DNA of 64,000 bases from G963692885 sp964658655. GTDB lineage: Bacteria > Acidobacteriota > Terriglobia > Terriglobales > Acidobacteriaceae. Shown one piece after another: positions 10,401 to 19,476 of this stretch. Location of the stretch: the NCBI GenBank assembly GCA_964658655.1, contig CAZZZL010000009.1:79529-143528 (forward strand). The letters run 5' to 3'. The first letter of the stretch is position 1. Each line of letters opens with the position of its first letter. The notes below the pieces were generated by a model. That model was given only the letters and a program-made list of their open reading frames with translations. It did no database searches and was not told the origin of the DNA. Position numbers and translations under genes: made by a program.

Positions 10401-10785
10401 CGGCGTCTGTCACTTCAACAACCGTTGCAGTCGTGCCAGGCTGCAGCTTCAGATCAACGGGCTGCGTGTGCGACACGGTGAGCGTGAAGCTTTGCGCTGT
10501 GGTCTGAAAGCCATCATGACTGGCTTCAATTTTGTACTCGCCGCGTGGAAGCGCAGGGAAGTTGAAATCGCCTGCATCGGTAGAGGTTGCGGTCTGCACT
10601 GCACCGGTTCCGACGTTAGTGAGTGTCACTTTTGTGTTGGGGAGAATAGCGCCGGAACTGTCTTCTACTGTGCCTGTCACGGCACCTGTATCTGTCTGGG
10701 CCCGAAGAATGGACGGCGTGGCTGTCAGTGCAAAAAGCAGCACGCCACTCGCCCATTTTTTTAGAAAATCCTGCTGTGTGGTCAT
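7420..10785 (-). CDS. TonB-dependent receptor with carboxypeptidase-regulatory-like N-terminus, probable glucan uptake
   Basis: From the ATG at 10785 the protein is 1121 residues. That start has GGAG about ten bases upstream and directly precedes a signal peptide ending ILRAQ; 33 further codons are open upstream but contribute no recognisable signal. A regulatory-like Ig domain comes next (TDTGAVTGTVEDSSGAILPN), then the plug (LPLNGRNFTQLALLTPGV is the hallmark of this acidobacterial receptor group) and a barrel ending MAVRFTF. It is co-directional with the GH13 enzyme 95 bases downstream, suggesting a receptor-hydrolase pair for alpha-glucans. That pairing is inference from position; the receptor sequence does not show its ligand. 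Confidence 0.9.
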   Translation of the reverse strand: MTTQQDFLKKWASGVLLFALTATPSILRAQTDTGAVTGTVEDSSGAILPNTKVTLTNVGTGAVQTATSTDAGDFNFPALPRGEYKIEASHDGFQTTAQSFTLTVSHTQPVDLKLQPGTTATVVEVTDAAPLVDTATSSVGEVVQGRQVTELPLNGRNFTQLALLTPGVTRGNYGNSASGVNGDAETFRNSESGGGSLSTNGLRPQANNYILDGIDNNESLVNTLDFFPNIEGTEEFRVNTSTAPAEFGRAGGAIVQTSIKSGGNAIHGSAFEFGRSSLFDANPNHGFIGATPAAALPFKRNTFGGSVGGPIWKDHAFIFGDYQGLRENQPLNAELVTVPTALMRQGNFSELLGTTGITTQPTSTFCPGLTAANYVSGAIYDPLTCAPFFRNVIPQGRLNSAALNYLNAFPLPNVEGTTNGTENNYQTIRTNIQHANTFDVRVDDNLGSNDRLFARFVYDNSNFTRTSQLPNLPAGFASGQNFVHGRGYAIGETHTFSPTVINEFRAGYNRYTFANVPVFSGAPISASLGIVNANRNANLGGGALIGGNGNQIDYTGDYGTYKVPENTYEINDAVTIARAKNSFKFGASGIRRDVAYFRPISGKGYFNMGAGDSTGYVVSEMLTGFADYYSIGSQDGFYGTRNYELGIFGEDDWRVNQRLTLNLGFRYDLITWPTEEHNRESAINPANGTIELAGQIGVPRTIINNNFGNIAPRFGFAYDVSGTGKTVLRGGYGIYYFLDRGGIDNQLGQQVPYGGSVNYSASQGYRVTFTGQVPLNTNNSTAAKAALPLPGFPNFNPLDPPAGINGFAVERTEKLPSVQQYDLQMQHQFGPKTVMTIGYVGNKGTHLATGYISNTTPLGSASTVPNPYPNLGEVIRNQTDGVSHYNSLQAQLNYHATKGLVFTSSYTWSHNIDNTDGYLGFYAVSPIYIYDHALNKGNSTLDQRNVFVGSALYDLPFGHGQMFGGSWGRGFELLAGGWQLNTIVTAETGSPFSVIGVPNYGNSYSLRANKTGSQTAITHSVLSQPYLVKSAFTAPAAGTEGNTGRNEFFGPGIASGDVSLFKTLHLTERFGAELRAEVYNVTNTPQFTNPDSTLTDGTFGQITGTREFSERQMQMAVRFTF

Positions 10786-11220
10786 TACGTCTGTAGTCTC
10801 CAAATCGCGCAATACACGCTGCTGGCATGTTTGCTGCGGGTGTTTCATGCATGTCTTCACAGGCTTTCGACGAAAACATTTCAATCCTTAATCAGCGGAT
10901 TATCGACTGTCAATTTTGACTGGAGGTTCAGATTGTGTATTCGGGCTCTAATCGGACAGCGTGGGGTCAGGCCGCGTTTCGAATCAATACTTCCGGAGTT
11001 ACCGTAGTCAGTCACAATTCGATCGCATCAAAACTCTGCGGCGAATCGAGTCATGCCCGCGGGGCTGGCCAAGGGTTTATACATGCTGTCTTCGCATGTG
11101 TCAGCTTGAAAGGTAGGCAAGTCAGCGACCCCGCGACCCCTTCATCTCGTCACAAAGGAATCATCGGAGATACGTTTTCAAATATTTGGCAGAAACACCT
11201 CAGAAGAAGCAGCCGTTGCC
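10786..11220. other. Intergenic region upstream of the TonB receptor
   Basis: No credible gene. It must carry the minus-strand receptor promoter. An open frame at 10935-11255 (+) has unlike-protein composition and no recognisable motif, and I treat it as chance or as unrecognised upstream debris of the hypF remnant. Confidence 0.4.
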
Positions 11221-11747
11221 ATGACTCTTATCGACGACTTTCGTGTGGCCAGTAACGATCTGTACATCGGCAACACGTACGGCCGCGCCCATGCATTGTG
11301 CAATGGCGCCCAGCATAGCAGCTATGAAGCGCAAGCTGCGATCATCCTCGAAACGTGTTGTTCTGCTGCCGACGAAGTGTAAGGTTATCCATTTGCATTT
11401 GGCGAAGGTGACCCAATTGAAATTGGGCCGGGCCCCTCTTCATTGCATAGACAAAAGATCTCATGAATAACGTTGCACCATCAACTATGAGCAGGCGCTT
11501 CCATTAAGGATTGATAGATGCCTTCGCCACGGTCGTTAATCGCATTGCAGAAAGTAGCGGAATTCAGCGAATATGCCTGAGCGACGGATGTTTTCAGAAT
11601 GCTGTGCTGGCAAAGGGACTAAAGTTCAAGTTGGAGCGTGCCGGACTGCAGTTGCATGAGCATGCGCAGGTGCCGCCCGGCGATGGCGGCCTGAGCCTGG
11701 TCCAACTGGCGGTAATAGCCCATCGCATACAAAGTGAAGTTCAATAG
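11221..11747 (+). pseudogene. hypF: Remnant of hypF (hydrogenase maturation carbamoyltransferase), C-terminal part
   Basis: Two disconnected stretches match the HypF C-terminal Kae1-like domain. At 11221-11382 the translation contains GRAHALCNGAQHSSYEAQAA, resembling the family's GRLFDAVAALxG...SYEGQAA segment, then stops. At 11511-11747 RICLSDGCFQNAVL, HEHAQVPPGDGGLSLVQ and AVIAHR match the family's ending LSGGVFQNxLL...VPPNDGGLSLGQAVIA. Several stops lie between them and the first 500-plus residues are missing, so it is dead. HypF makes the cyanide ligand precursor for NiFe hydrogenases. No other hyp or hydrogenase gene is nearby. Confidence 0.6.
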
Positions 11748-11809
11748 TTCGGGTTCGCACCAGGCTTTTCCGTTAGTCGCTTACCCCAAGGTCAATCAGG
11801 AGTCACCCA

Positions 11810-12685
11810 TTGAAGCTTCTCGCTAAATTCAACATCCTGCTACTGATCATCTTCGGTCTCGGCCTGGCATTGATTGCGCTGAACGCTCGCAGCTTCCTGC
11901 AGAGACAAGCCACCGAGCAGGTCAAGCACGAAGCCCAGCTTCTCGCCGCAAGCGCCAGCGCAACGCGTGAATATACAGCTCAGTATGTGAGCCCGCTCAT
12001 CGAGAGAACGTCCGAGCACTCGAGTAACTTTTTGCCGCAGGACATTCCTTTTTTTGCGACCACCACGACCTTCGCGGATGTCCGCAAATCTTACCCTGAC
12101 TACGCCTACAAGGAGGCTGCGCTGAATCCCACCAATCCGCGCGATCGGGCTACCGACTGGGAGGCCGACCTGATCGACGGTTTCAGGAATGATCCTTCGC
12201 ACACGCAGTTTGACGGAGTGCGTGATACTCCGGCCGGCAAGACGTTCTACTTTGCGCTGCCCATTCGCGCCGAGGACGGGTGCCTGCAATGCCATAGCCA
12301 GCCGGGTGTGGCGCCGCACGCCATGATTAAACACTATGGCGCACGAAATGGTTTCGGGTGGCTGCCCCATGAGATTGTCGGAGCTCAGATTATTTCAGTG
12401 CCCATGAGTGTTCCAGAGCAGCTGGCAGCCCGAGGATTTCGAGAACTCATGGTCAACCTCTCATCCATTTTTCTGCTCGCGATTCTGTTGATCGATTGCG
12501 GCCTGTATCTTATCGTCATCCGGCCGCTGCGGAGGATTTCGGCAGCGGCGGATCGTATCAGTACTGGTGACGTAGAGCTGGAAACTCTGCCTGCGGATGG
12601 CCGCGATGAAATCTCGCACGTGACGCAGTCCTTCAACCGCATGCACATCAGCCTGAAGAAGGCCCTCGAGTTACTCAATAATTAA
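11810..12685 (+). CDS. Heme-type (Tll0287-like/DUF3365) membrane sensor with HAMP domain
   Basis: A 291-residue membrane protein with one transmembrane helix near 5-25, a periplasmic Tll0287-like (DUF3365) domain with a c-type heme motif CLQCH at about 164-168, a second helix near 212-235 and a HAMP domain to about 285. No output domain follows, so it must signal to a partner. The start codon is TTG at 11810, supported by AGGAG seven bases upstream and by the helix beginning at once. Homologues sense redox state or ligands at heme and often sit beside Ser/Thr kinases. Here a kinase gene converges on it with only 11 bases between the stops, a strong hint that the two cooperate. Confidence 0.8.
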   Translation: MKLLAKFNILLLIIFGLGLALIALNARSFLQRQATEQVKHEAQLLAASASATREYTAQYVSPLIERTSEHSSNFLPQDIPFFATTTTFADVRKSYPDYAYKEAALNPTNPRDRATDWEADLIDGFRNDPSHTQFDGVRDTPAGKTFYFALPIRAEDGCLQCHSQPGVAPHAMIKHYGARNGFGWLPHEIVGAQIISVPMSVPEQLAARGFRELMVNLSSIFLLAILLIDCGLYLIVIRPLRRISAAADRISTGDVELETLPADGRDEISHVTQSFNRMHISLKKALELLNN

Positions 12686-12696
12686 CCTGTCGGCGA

Positions 12697-13794
12697 TCAG
12701 CGCGGCCTGGTCTGCATAAAACGTTGCCGCTCGCTGGCGTTGGCAATCTCCTTGGCTGCTTCGGCGTAGAGCGCATCCAGGTCATTGCAGCGCGGAGCTA
12801 ACCGGCGGATCACTAGCTTCGCAATGGGGCCAATGAACTGGGCGAGATGCCTTCGCGCTTGTTCAAGCGCCTCCGGCATCTGTTCGGTTGTCGAAGAGAT
12901 CCGGGCCGCCGGGGCACTGCCCGATGTTGTTCCTCGTGCGTGAAATGCCGGCACAATCGAGGTCAGGGCAGCCGTCTCATCCTCGAAACCCTGGATGGCC
13001 TGGAGAAAATCTGCCGCACTCGCGAAACGATCAAGCGGCTCTTTCGAAAGAGATTTTGCGATGGCGCTGGACAGCGCTGGCGGTATCTCCGGACGAATCT
13101 CAACGAGTGATCGTGGCTGCTCTTTCAGATGAGCATTCATTAACTCGAAAGCTGTAGCGCCTTTAAGTGGAAGCTCGCCTGTAATGAGTTCGAAAAGGGT
13201 CACGCCCAGTGCGTACAGGTCGGACTGCGGAGTTGCCCGCCCCTGCTGTATCTGTTCAGGCGCCATGTAGCTGAGCGAGCCGACCATCGCACCTGTCGCC
13301 GTGAGTGTCGCAGAGGCCTCGCTTGTGGCGATGCCGAAATCCAGCACCTTGATTTCATTGAGGCTTGTGACCATGATATTTGCCGGCTTGATATCACGGT
13401 GGACCACGCCCGCCTTGTGCGCATATTCCAGGGCGACCAGTACCTGCGAAGCGAAGCGGATCAAGGTGGGCATCTCGATCGGCTGCCGCCTGCTTCGGCG
13501 CCGAAGATCCTCGCCTTCCACAAATTCCATCGCCATGATCAGTTCGCCGTCATAGTAAAAAGCGTGGTGCAGCCTGGCGATATTCGGATGATTGAGAGCA
13601 GCAAGCACCTGTACTTCGCGTAGAAAACGGTCCGCTGTTTCCTCGTTCCCAAGTCGCTCCAGCAGCGCCATCTTCAGAGCATCATGGCGCTTTGAGATAC
13701 GATGCTGGGCTTTGTAAACGGCACCCAGGCCGCCGATGCCCAGCACCTGCGTGATCTCGTATTCCCCTACACGCTGACCGATTCTGAATGCCAA
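12697..13794 (-). CDS. Soluble Hanks-type serine/threonine protein kinase
   Basis: A 365-residue kinase. The glycine loop (GIGGLGAVYKA), the Lys in DALK, catalytic HRDIKPANI, DFG and the APE motif (MAPEQ) are all present, so it should be active. The C-terminal 100 residues hold a helical domain (LAQFIGPIAKLVIRRLAP...LYAEAAKEIA) found after kinase domains in this phylum and in effector-type proteins. There is no transmembrane segment, unlike PknB receptors. An in-frame stop at 13801-13803 limits the start to the TTG at 13794 or inside; no clear ribosome binding site is seen. Its stop faces the heme-type HAMP sensor 11 bases away, a plausible input partner. Confidence 0.88.
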   Translation of the reverse strand: MAFRIGQRVGEYEITQVLGIGGLGAVYKAQHRISKRHDALKMALLERLGNEETADRFLREVQVLAALNHPNIARLHHAFYYDGELIMAMEFVEGEDLRRRSRRQPIEMPTLIRFASQVLVALEYAHKAGVVHRDIKPANIMVTSLNEIKVLDFGIATSEASATLTATGAMVGSLSYMAPEQIQQGRATPQSDLYALGVTLFELITGELPLKGATAFELMNAHLKEQPRSLVEIRPEIPPALSSAIAKSLSKEPLDRFASAADFLQAIQGFEDETAALTSIVPAFHARGTTSGSAPAARISSTTEQMPEALEQARRHLAQFIGPIAKLVIRRLAPRCNDLDALYAEAAKEIANASERQRFMQTRPR

Positions 13795-13905
13795 GGTTGT
13801 TCACCGATGCACGAAATGAAAGTGCACGCCTGTAGAGAATCTTCCTGTGTCGTGAGCGTAAGCAGTATATTTTGCTGGGCCGACTTAGCCGGCCCATCTG
13901 ACAAC

Positions 13906-15900
13906 TTACATTGACGGCAGTGGGCTTTTACTTGGTGCAAAGATGTCGTCGAGCCGCGCAGGCGTGCCCTCCACGCGCTGCAGTGACGGGTAACGCAGGC
14001 CACCATGATAATCGATCGGAATAGTCACCACCTTTTCGTCTCTCTTGAAAACAAGTTCGATCGGCTTAGTGGCTTTCTCAGCTTCGACGATGGCTTTCTT
14101 CAGAACAGCTGCGGAATAAACATTGCCATTCACCGAGAGCAGCTCCATGTCAGGAGTCACTCCTGCTTTGTAAGCCGGGCTGTTCCACCACACATTGCCG
14201 ATAGTGCCCGCGGGTCCGTCACTCTTGCCGCGCGCGGAACCGATTGCAAACCCCAGCGAAGTCGAAAAATCACCATACCCACTAGCGGCCTCGGATTTCT
14301 CAACCCACTTTGCGGGTGTGTCCGTGTACATCAGCTTGTAGCCGCCCCGCGTAAAGCCATCCATCGGCACATCAGGATGCAGGTCGTACACGCGCGTCTT
14401 CAGGAAGGTGTCCCAGTCAAAAGGCGCAACTGTGTTTAGCGCTTTCACCACATCTTCAAAGTGATAGGTGAAGGTTACGTAGCTGCCGTTGTAGACGCCG
14501 TAAAAGAGCTTCGCAAAATCGTCGAGAGACTTCTGTCCATTCGTCAACTCGCGGATCTTTGTATCTGCATCGAGCCAGATCAACTCGCCCTCTGTGTAGT
14601 AATCTTCCGGCCGCTGCCAACTCACCCAGGTCACCGGCGTGCGCTGCGAAACAGTCGGCTGGTTAGTCGTATCGACCAGCGGTCGCCAGGTGCGGCTTGG
14701 GCTGATTTCAAACCCCGCAGCCACGCGCGCGAACACATCGCGCGTGTCCTCTGGTGTGCGCATTCCTGCGCGCGCCGTCAGCACATTGCCAAAGTATTGA
14801 GTCATGCCTTCATAGACCCACAGCAGGTCGTCGCGCATGGGCACGTTGAAATTAGGCGTCCACAGATCGGCCGGCCGTCGGAATTTGCCGTCCCACGAGT
14901 GCGTGTATTCATGGCCAAGCAGATCAACGCCGCCAACTCCGGATGCCCAATCCGTAAAGTATTTGCGGCCGTGACCGTCTTCGCTTGATTGGTGGTGCTC
15001 CAGGCCAACGCCGCCCACTTTATCGCTCAGTAGCAGCAGGAAGTCGTAGTGATCATAGTGATGCGAGCCGTAAAGCTTATCCGCCTCGGCCGCGAGCCTC
15101 TTATGGGCAGCAAGTTCCTCCGGAGTGATCTCCAGATCTTCCGGCTCGTCTGCGAATACGTTCAGATGAACGATGTCCGTCGGCGTAGGGGATAGATCGA
15201 TGCGCTTGAAATTCACGCCACCATACAGCGGAGAATCCACCAGCGTGTTAAGGGGCGTCGTCTTGAACTCTATCGTCGCTCCGTTTTGGGATTTCGTCTC
15301 GAGAGCTGTCGCATACTTCCAGCCTCCAGGCAATTTCAGCGTGGTGTCGAATGGAATGTCGCGCGAGAAATAGCCTGCGGGATACATCAGGACTTCGTTC
15401 CATGCGAGATCGATGATCTCGTTCGACACCTCGATGCGACCTTCGGCATGCTTGATCGGCGACAGGTATTGAAAGTCGAGTCCTACGCTCTTGGCGCCTG
15501 CGCTCAGCGGTACATGAAACGCGAAAACATTCACGCGATCGCGCACCCACTGTACGCGCTGCCCATCTACCGTTGTCACGATTCCACCAAGCTTGGAGAT
15601 GGGCCCGGTCGGTGAATGATTCCCGGGAATCCATTGCGGGTAAAGCAGTATCAATTCCTTTGCGCCCTTCTCCACCGGAATATCCTCATGTACGCGCGCG
15701 ATGCGCCGTGCATTGTCGCTGACATCTACCGAGTGCTTGATCGGGCCCACGTAGGCCTTGTCGACCGGTGCCGGAATCGAGGGCGGCATTGGATCAGGCT
15801 GGGGAAGCGGCTGGGGCATGCTTTGCGCTAAGACAGGCAGGGCGCAAGCGAAGAGAGCAGCCGCAAGCAGGCGGCTTGAACAAGAAGTGGAATTTGCCAT
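13906..15900 (-). CDS. Secreted M61-family metallopeptidase with PDZ domain
   Basis: From the ATG at 15900 the protein is 664 residues; a GTG at 15921 would add seven. A signal peptide ends near LPVLAQ. An N-terminal beta domain precedes the zinc peptidase domain with HEYTH and the downstream Glu in YEGMTQYF, followed by a PDZ-like domain (about 530-640, including WWNSPAYKAGVTPDMELLSV). M61 enzymes are glycyl aminopeptidases or broad proteases acting in the periplasm. It lies behind the GH3 gene on the same strand, but a 38-base hairpin sits just before its start, so independent expression is likely. Confidence 0.88.
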   Translation of the reverse strand: MANSTSCSSRLLAAALFACALPVLAQSMPQPLPQPDPMPPSIPAPVDKAYVGPIKHSVDVSDNARRIARVHEDIPVEKGAKELILLYPQWIPGNHSPTGPISKLGGIVTTVDGQRVQWVRDRVNVFAFHVPLSAGAKSVGLDFQYLSPIKHAEGRIEVSNEIIDLAWNEVLMYPAGYFSRDIPFDTTLKLPGGWKYATALETKSQNGATIEFKTTPLNTLVDSPLYGGVNFKRIDLSPTPTDIVHLNVFADEPEDLEITPEELAAHKRLAAEADKLYGSHHYDHYDFLLLLSDKVGGVGLEHHQSSEDGHGRKYFTDWASGVGGVDLLGHEYTHSWDGKFRRPADLWTPNFNVPMRDDLLWVYEGMTQYFGNVLTARAGMRTPEDTRDVFARVAAGFEISPSRTWRPLVDTTNQPTVSQRTPVTWVSWQRPEDYYTEGELIWLDADTKIRELTNGQKSLDDFAKLFYGVYNGSYVTFTYHFEDVVKALNTVAPFDWDTFLKTRVYDLHPDVPMDGFTRGGYKLMYTDTPAKWVEKSEAASGYGDFSTSLGFAIGSARGKSDGPAGTIGNVWWNSPAYKAGVTPDMELLSVNGNVYSAAVLKKAIVEAEKATKPIELVFKRDEKVVTIPIDYHGGLRYPSLQRVEGTPARLDDIFAPSKSPLPSM

Positions 15901-15925
15901 GGCTAATAGCAGTTTAAACACGAAT

Positions 15926-15963
15926 GCACTGCGGGCCTATGTAGAGGACACAGGCCGCAGTGC
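15926..15963. terminator. Strong GC-rich hairpin between the GH3 and M61 genes
   Basis: A near-perfect stem of about 14 bp (15926-15940 with 15950-15963, one bulge and one G-U) lies 25 bases after the GH3 stop. The T-run (15964-15967) is on the + side, so on the minus strand it is a stem without a clean U-tract; it may act as a terminator or as a 3'-end stabiliser. Confidence 0.55.
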
Positions 15964-15988
15964 TTTTGGTTATGGGCGTCTCTTCCAG

Positions 15989-18268
15989 CTACTTACTCGC
16001 AGCCAGTTCCAGTTTCTTCTTCAGCGGTAAAGATTGCGACGAACCGCCGACCGCAAGTGTGTACGTCCCTTCGACAACCTTCATCTTGCCGCTTGTTTCG
16101 TCGTAGACGGACAGATAGAGCGGGTCAATGTCGATTGAGATTTCGCGACTCTGGCCAGGATCGAGCATCACTTTGTCGAAGCCCACCAGTCTCTTTGGCG
16201 GCTCGCCAGCAGATGCCGGCAGCATAGCATAAACCTCTGCCACTTCAGCCCCGGCGTGCTTGCCAGTGTTCTTCAGCGTGAACGTTACCCTGGGCGTTTG
16301 ACCCTCATCGACCTTCAGATCAGAGTAAGCAAAAGTCGTGTACGACAATCCATAGCCGAAAGGAAACAGTACCTCTTTATTCTCGGCGTCGTACCACTTA
16401 TAACCGACCTTCAGCCCCTCGTCATAGTTGACGCTGTATTGTGATCGGGCATCTCCGCCGGCATTGACGGCATGCGTTCCCTGGCCTTTATCTTCTGCCG
16501 GTAAAGGTGGAATGGTGGTGTGCGGCAGATCCGCATCGGCTAGCGGAAACGTGTTTGCCGTCTTGCCTGAAGGGTTGACAACACCGGTCAACACATTCGC
16601 GAGCGCCGTCGCTCCGCGCGAACCGCTGTACCACGCTTCGACAACGCCCTCTACCTTATCCGCCCAAGGCATCAACGCCACGCTGCCGGTCTCGAGCACG
16701 ACGATAGTGTGTCGATTTGCCGCGGCGACTGCTTCGACCAATGCATCCTGATTGTCCGGCAGCGCTAGTGTCGGCAGGTCCATGCCTTCGCTTTCCCACT
16801 GCTGTACAAATACGATGGCCACGTCCGACTGCTTTGCCAGTGCAGCAGCAGCAGCCGTATCCTCACTCGCGTTGTATGTGATTTCTGCAGACGGCATAGC
16901 TGCGCGAAGCTGTTTGAGCGGCGATGTCGGAAACCAGATGTGGTCCTGCCAGTGTGTCGAACCTTCACCCGGAGGCGCAATCGCATTGCCGCCCGGAGGA
17001 TCGACCTGCGCCGAGCCACCGCCCGAAAGCATACCGACATCTGCGTGTGCGCCGATGAGCGCAATGGTGCGCACCTTGCCCTCTTGCAATGGAAGAATAT
17101 TCTTCTCATTTTTCATCAGGACGATGGAGCCTTCTTCGATATGCTGCGACACATCCAGGTCGCGCTCGACATCGATGACGCCCTTCTGCACAGGATAATC
17201 AACCACACCATCGGCGAAATAAGAGCGCAGCATGCGGTGTGCATGGTCATCGATCTCAGCCAGCGACACCTGTTTCGCCGCGACTGCTTTCTTAAGCGCA
17301 GGGCCGAAATAATCGGCCATTGGCTCCTCGTTATCGAGGCCGGCATGCGATGCTTTTACGGTCGAATGTGTGCCGCCCCAGTCCGAAAGCACGAAGCCTG
17401 GAAATTGAAAGTCGCCCTTCACAACTTCTTTCAACAGGTATTCGCTTTCGCACGCGTAGTCGCCGTTGATGCGGTTATAGGAGCACATCACCGCTCCGGG
17501 ATGAGCGTCGCGAATGCCGATCTGAAAGGCCAGCAGATCGCTTTCCCGCATGGCTCGCTTCGAGATAATGGCATTTACGATATTGCGGCCCGTCTCCTGG
17601 TCGTTGATAGCGTAATGCTTGATGTCCCCAATGACATGCTGCGCCTGCTCGCCCGTCATCAACTGGCCGACCAGCGTTCCTGCGAGCACCGGGTCTTCGC
17701 CGAGATACTCAAACGTGCGGCCATTACGCGGCTCGCGCGTCAGGTTCACGCCGCCGCCAAGCGTCATGTTGTAGCCCTGCGCGCGCAGTTCGCGGCCGAT
17801 CAACGCGCCATATTCATATGCGGCTTTGCGGTCCCAGCTTGCAGCGGCACCTGCGTTGCTCGGCAGTGCAGTGGAGTAGCGGCCATTTTCTCCTGACGAC
17901 CGAACGCCATACGCAGCGTCCGACATATCGATGCCCGGGATGCCCAGCCGCTCGATGGGCGCGATATAGCCTGCGCCCCCATTGGACTTGTTCGTCAGCG
18001 GCATCTGCCAGTTACCGACATGCGCCATACCATTGCCATGCAGCAGCTGGATTTTTTCGTCCAGCGTCATCTGCTTCAGCACCAGGTCTGCGCGCTCATC
18101 CGGGCTGAGACTTTTATCCATCCACGGGAAAGACTTCGTATCGACTGACTTCCTAGATGCTTTCTGTCCGGCGTGGCCATTGGACGATTGCGCCCCTGCC
18201 ACGCTGACAGCAGCCGCGAGGGTTCCTGCGACTAGAAATGCACTCATTCTTAGCAAACTGCTTTTCAT
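15989..18268 (-). CDS. Secreted GH3 beta-glucosidase
   Basis: A 759-residue enzyme with a signal peptide (VSVAGAQ), an N-terminal GH3 TIM barrel, the nucleophile Asp in VLSDWGGTHS, a C-terminal alpha/beta sandwich domain (SGGGSAQVDPPGG) and a fibronectin-III-like tail (from about 660, TFTLKNTGKHAGAEVAEVY). The family releases terminal beta-linked glucose or xylose from oligosaccharides. Length and domain order are normal for three-domain GH3 enzymes. The ATG is preceded by GGGG about eight bases upstream. It is transcribed away from the degraded island and may act with the GH5 cellulase at 46.8 kb. Confidence 0.92.
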   Translation of the reverse strand: MKSSLLRMSAFLVAGTLAAAVSVAGAQSSNGHAGQKASRKSVDTKSFPWMDKSLSPDERADLVLKQMTLDEKIQLLHGNGMAHVGNWQMPLTNKSNGGAGYIAPIERLGIPGIDMSDAAYGVRSSGENGRYSTALPSNAGAAASWDRKAAYEYGALIGRELRAQGYNMTLGGGVNLTREPRNGRTFEYLGEDPVLAGTLVGQLMTGEQAQHVIGDIKHYAINDQETGRNIVNAIISKRAMRESDLLAFQIGIRDAHPGAVMCSYNRINGDYACESEYLLKEVVKGDFQFPGFVLSDWGGTHSTVKASHAGLDNEEPMADYFGPALKKAVAAKQVSLAEIDDHAHRMLRSYFADGVVDYPVQKGVIDVERDLDVSQHIEEGSIVLMKNEKNILPLQEGKVRTIALIGAHADVGMLSGGGSAQVDPPGGNAIAPPGEGSTHWQDHIWFPTSPLKQLRAAMPSAEITYNASEDTAAAAALAKQSDVAIVFVQQWESEGMDLPTLALPDNQDALVEAVAAANRHTIVVLETGSVALMPWADKVEGVVEAWYSGSRGATALANVLTGVVNPSGKTANTFPLADADLPHTTIPPLPAEDKGQGTHAVNAGGDARSQYSVNYDEGLKVGYKWYDAENKEVLFPFGYGLSYTTFAYSDLKVDEGQTPRVTFTLKNTGKHAGAEVAEVYAMLPASAGEPPKRLVGFDKVMLDPGQSREISIDIDPLYLSVYDETSGKMKVVEGTYTLAVGGSSQSLPLKKKLELAASK

Positions 18269-19020
18269 GACTCTGCCCCTGTTTATCGATCAATTCATGC
18301 AGGCCAAGTCTATGCAATGCAGCGCGATTGTGCCAGAGCCGCAACCGAAGAGAACGTCCCACCAGCATTGAAGCATCAGGTGAAAGACCGATGCCCAGGG
18401 ACGCCGGGGTTTTGAGCCGGCGGGAGCCGACATTGCTATCGGCGAAAGCCACTGCTTCCTGCACTCTCGAAAACATCTGATCTTGGTCGCATCTGAAAAG
18501 TAGCAGAGGTTGCGCATTGGATCACAAATACCCTGCACCGTCGCGGAGCCTGTCAGTGAATGTTATCGAACCTGACCCACCGCAACCAATCAGGGTGGAT
18601 AAAATACAGCGGCACAACGGCAATAAAAAAGTGAAACCTTCAAGCTTGTTGTCTCTACGCGACCGGCAGGGCACCATTAAATACCCCGATGCACTTCGTG
18701 AGGTCAACCAATCTTTCGTCATACGGTCAGCGTCGTTTTACGAAAGGTATTCCAATCGGCTTAAAGAAGTTTCCCTCCGGATTGTTTCCGGTTCTCCGCA
18801 ATAATGGCGCAAGGAGGTTCTAGCCGTCCATTCACTGCAAGGCCATTGAGAAAAAGGACATGAACCCTCACTGTTGTTGATCCTGATTTGAATTTGATCT
18901 TATTGCGATGCGCCATGAAAATCTATTCGATGACCAATACCGCGGCACAGGACAATTTCGAGACTGTCGCAGAGAAAAACGGGCAAATGTCAAAACAGCC
19001 TGTATGTTTCCACTTCTGGG
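18269..19020. other. Intergenic region between GH3 and the island border
   Basis: About 750 bases with no gene I can support. An open frame at 18517-18804 (+, 95 codons) has no motif and poor composition. The region must contain the GH3 promoter. Base composition begins to drop towards A+T here, as in the island to the right. Confidence 0.4.
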
Positions 19021-19046
19021 AAATGGCGGAGGGAGAGGGATTCGAA
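19021..19046 (+). repeat. Attachment-site copy of the tRNA-Ser 3' end (distal border)
   Basis: Twenty-six bases identical to 26136-26161, containing the complement of the tRNA acceptor 3' strand, CCA and part of the T arm; identity stops right after the ttcgaa of the T loop. No other part of a tRNA is present here. Confidence 0.8.
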
Positions 19047-19476
19047 ACGCGCTACAAGTAGTCTAAGTTCAATCACTTCAAAAGAAACTTTCTGGAAGTA
19101 CCCTCAAATGTAACCCCTATGAGCTCATTGCGAAAAAAAATAGGTATGTCGTCGCATCCGCAGGTCGGTGAGTGACTCGGCGATTTTGCATTAATCCAGC
19201 CGCGTCTCTTACGAGAAGGCCGTCTTGTATGAGCAGGTCACTGGTGTCATATGTTTTCCTTATCAAGGTTTTTGTTTTCGCGGTGTCGTTGCTCTCCACC
19301 GGGTTTGTATTCGCACTCTGATGAGCTGATGTGATCTAAGCTCGGTGCCATTTGGGGTTCGAGAGGAGGTCGATCCTAGTATTTATCGGACGGCCTCGGA
19401 AAGCCAAAACGCCGACGAAGTCATCGAGACGCGGTATCGATGGGGAACAGTCTTCACAACTAGTTCGTACTATCGA

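Noticed and set aside
18517..18804. 95-codon + frame before the island
   Set aside because: No homology that I recognise, no good ribosome binding site and poor composition; treated as intergenic.
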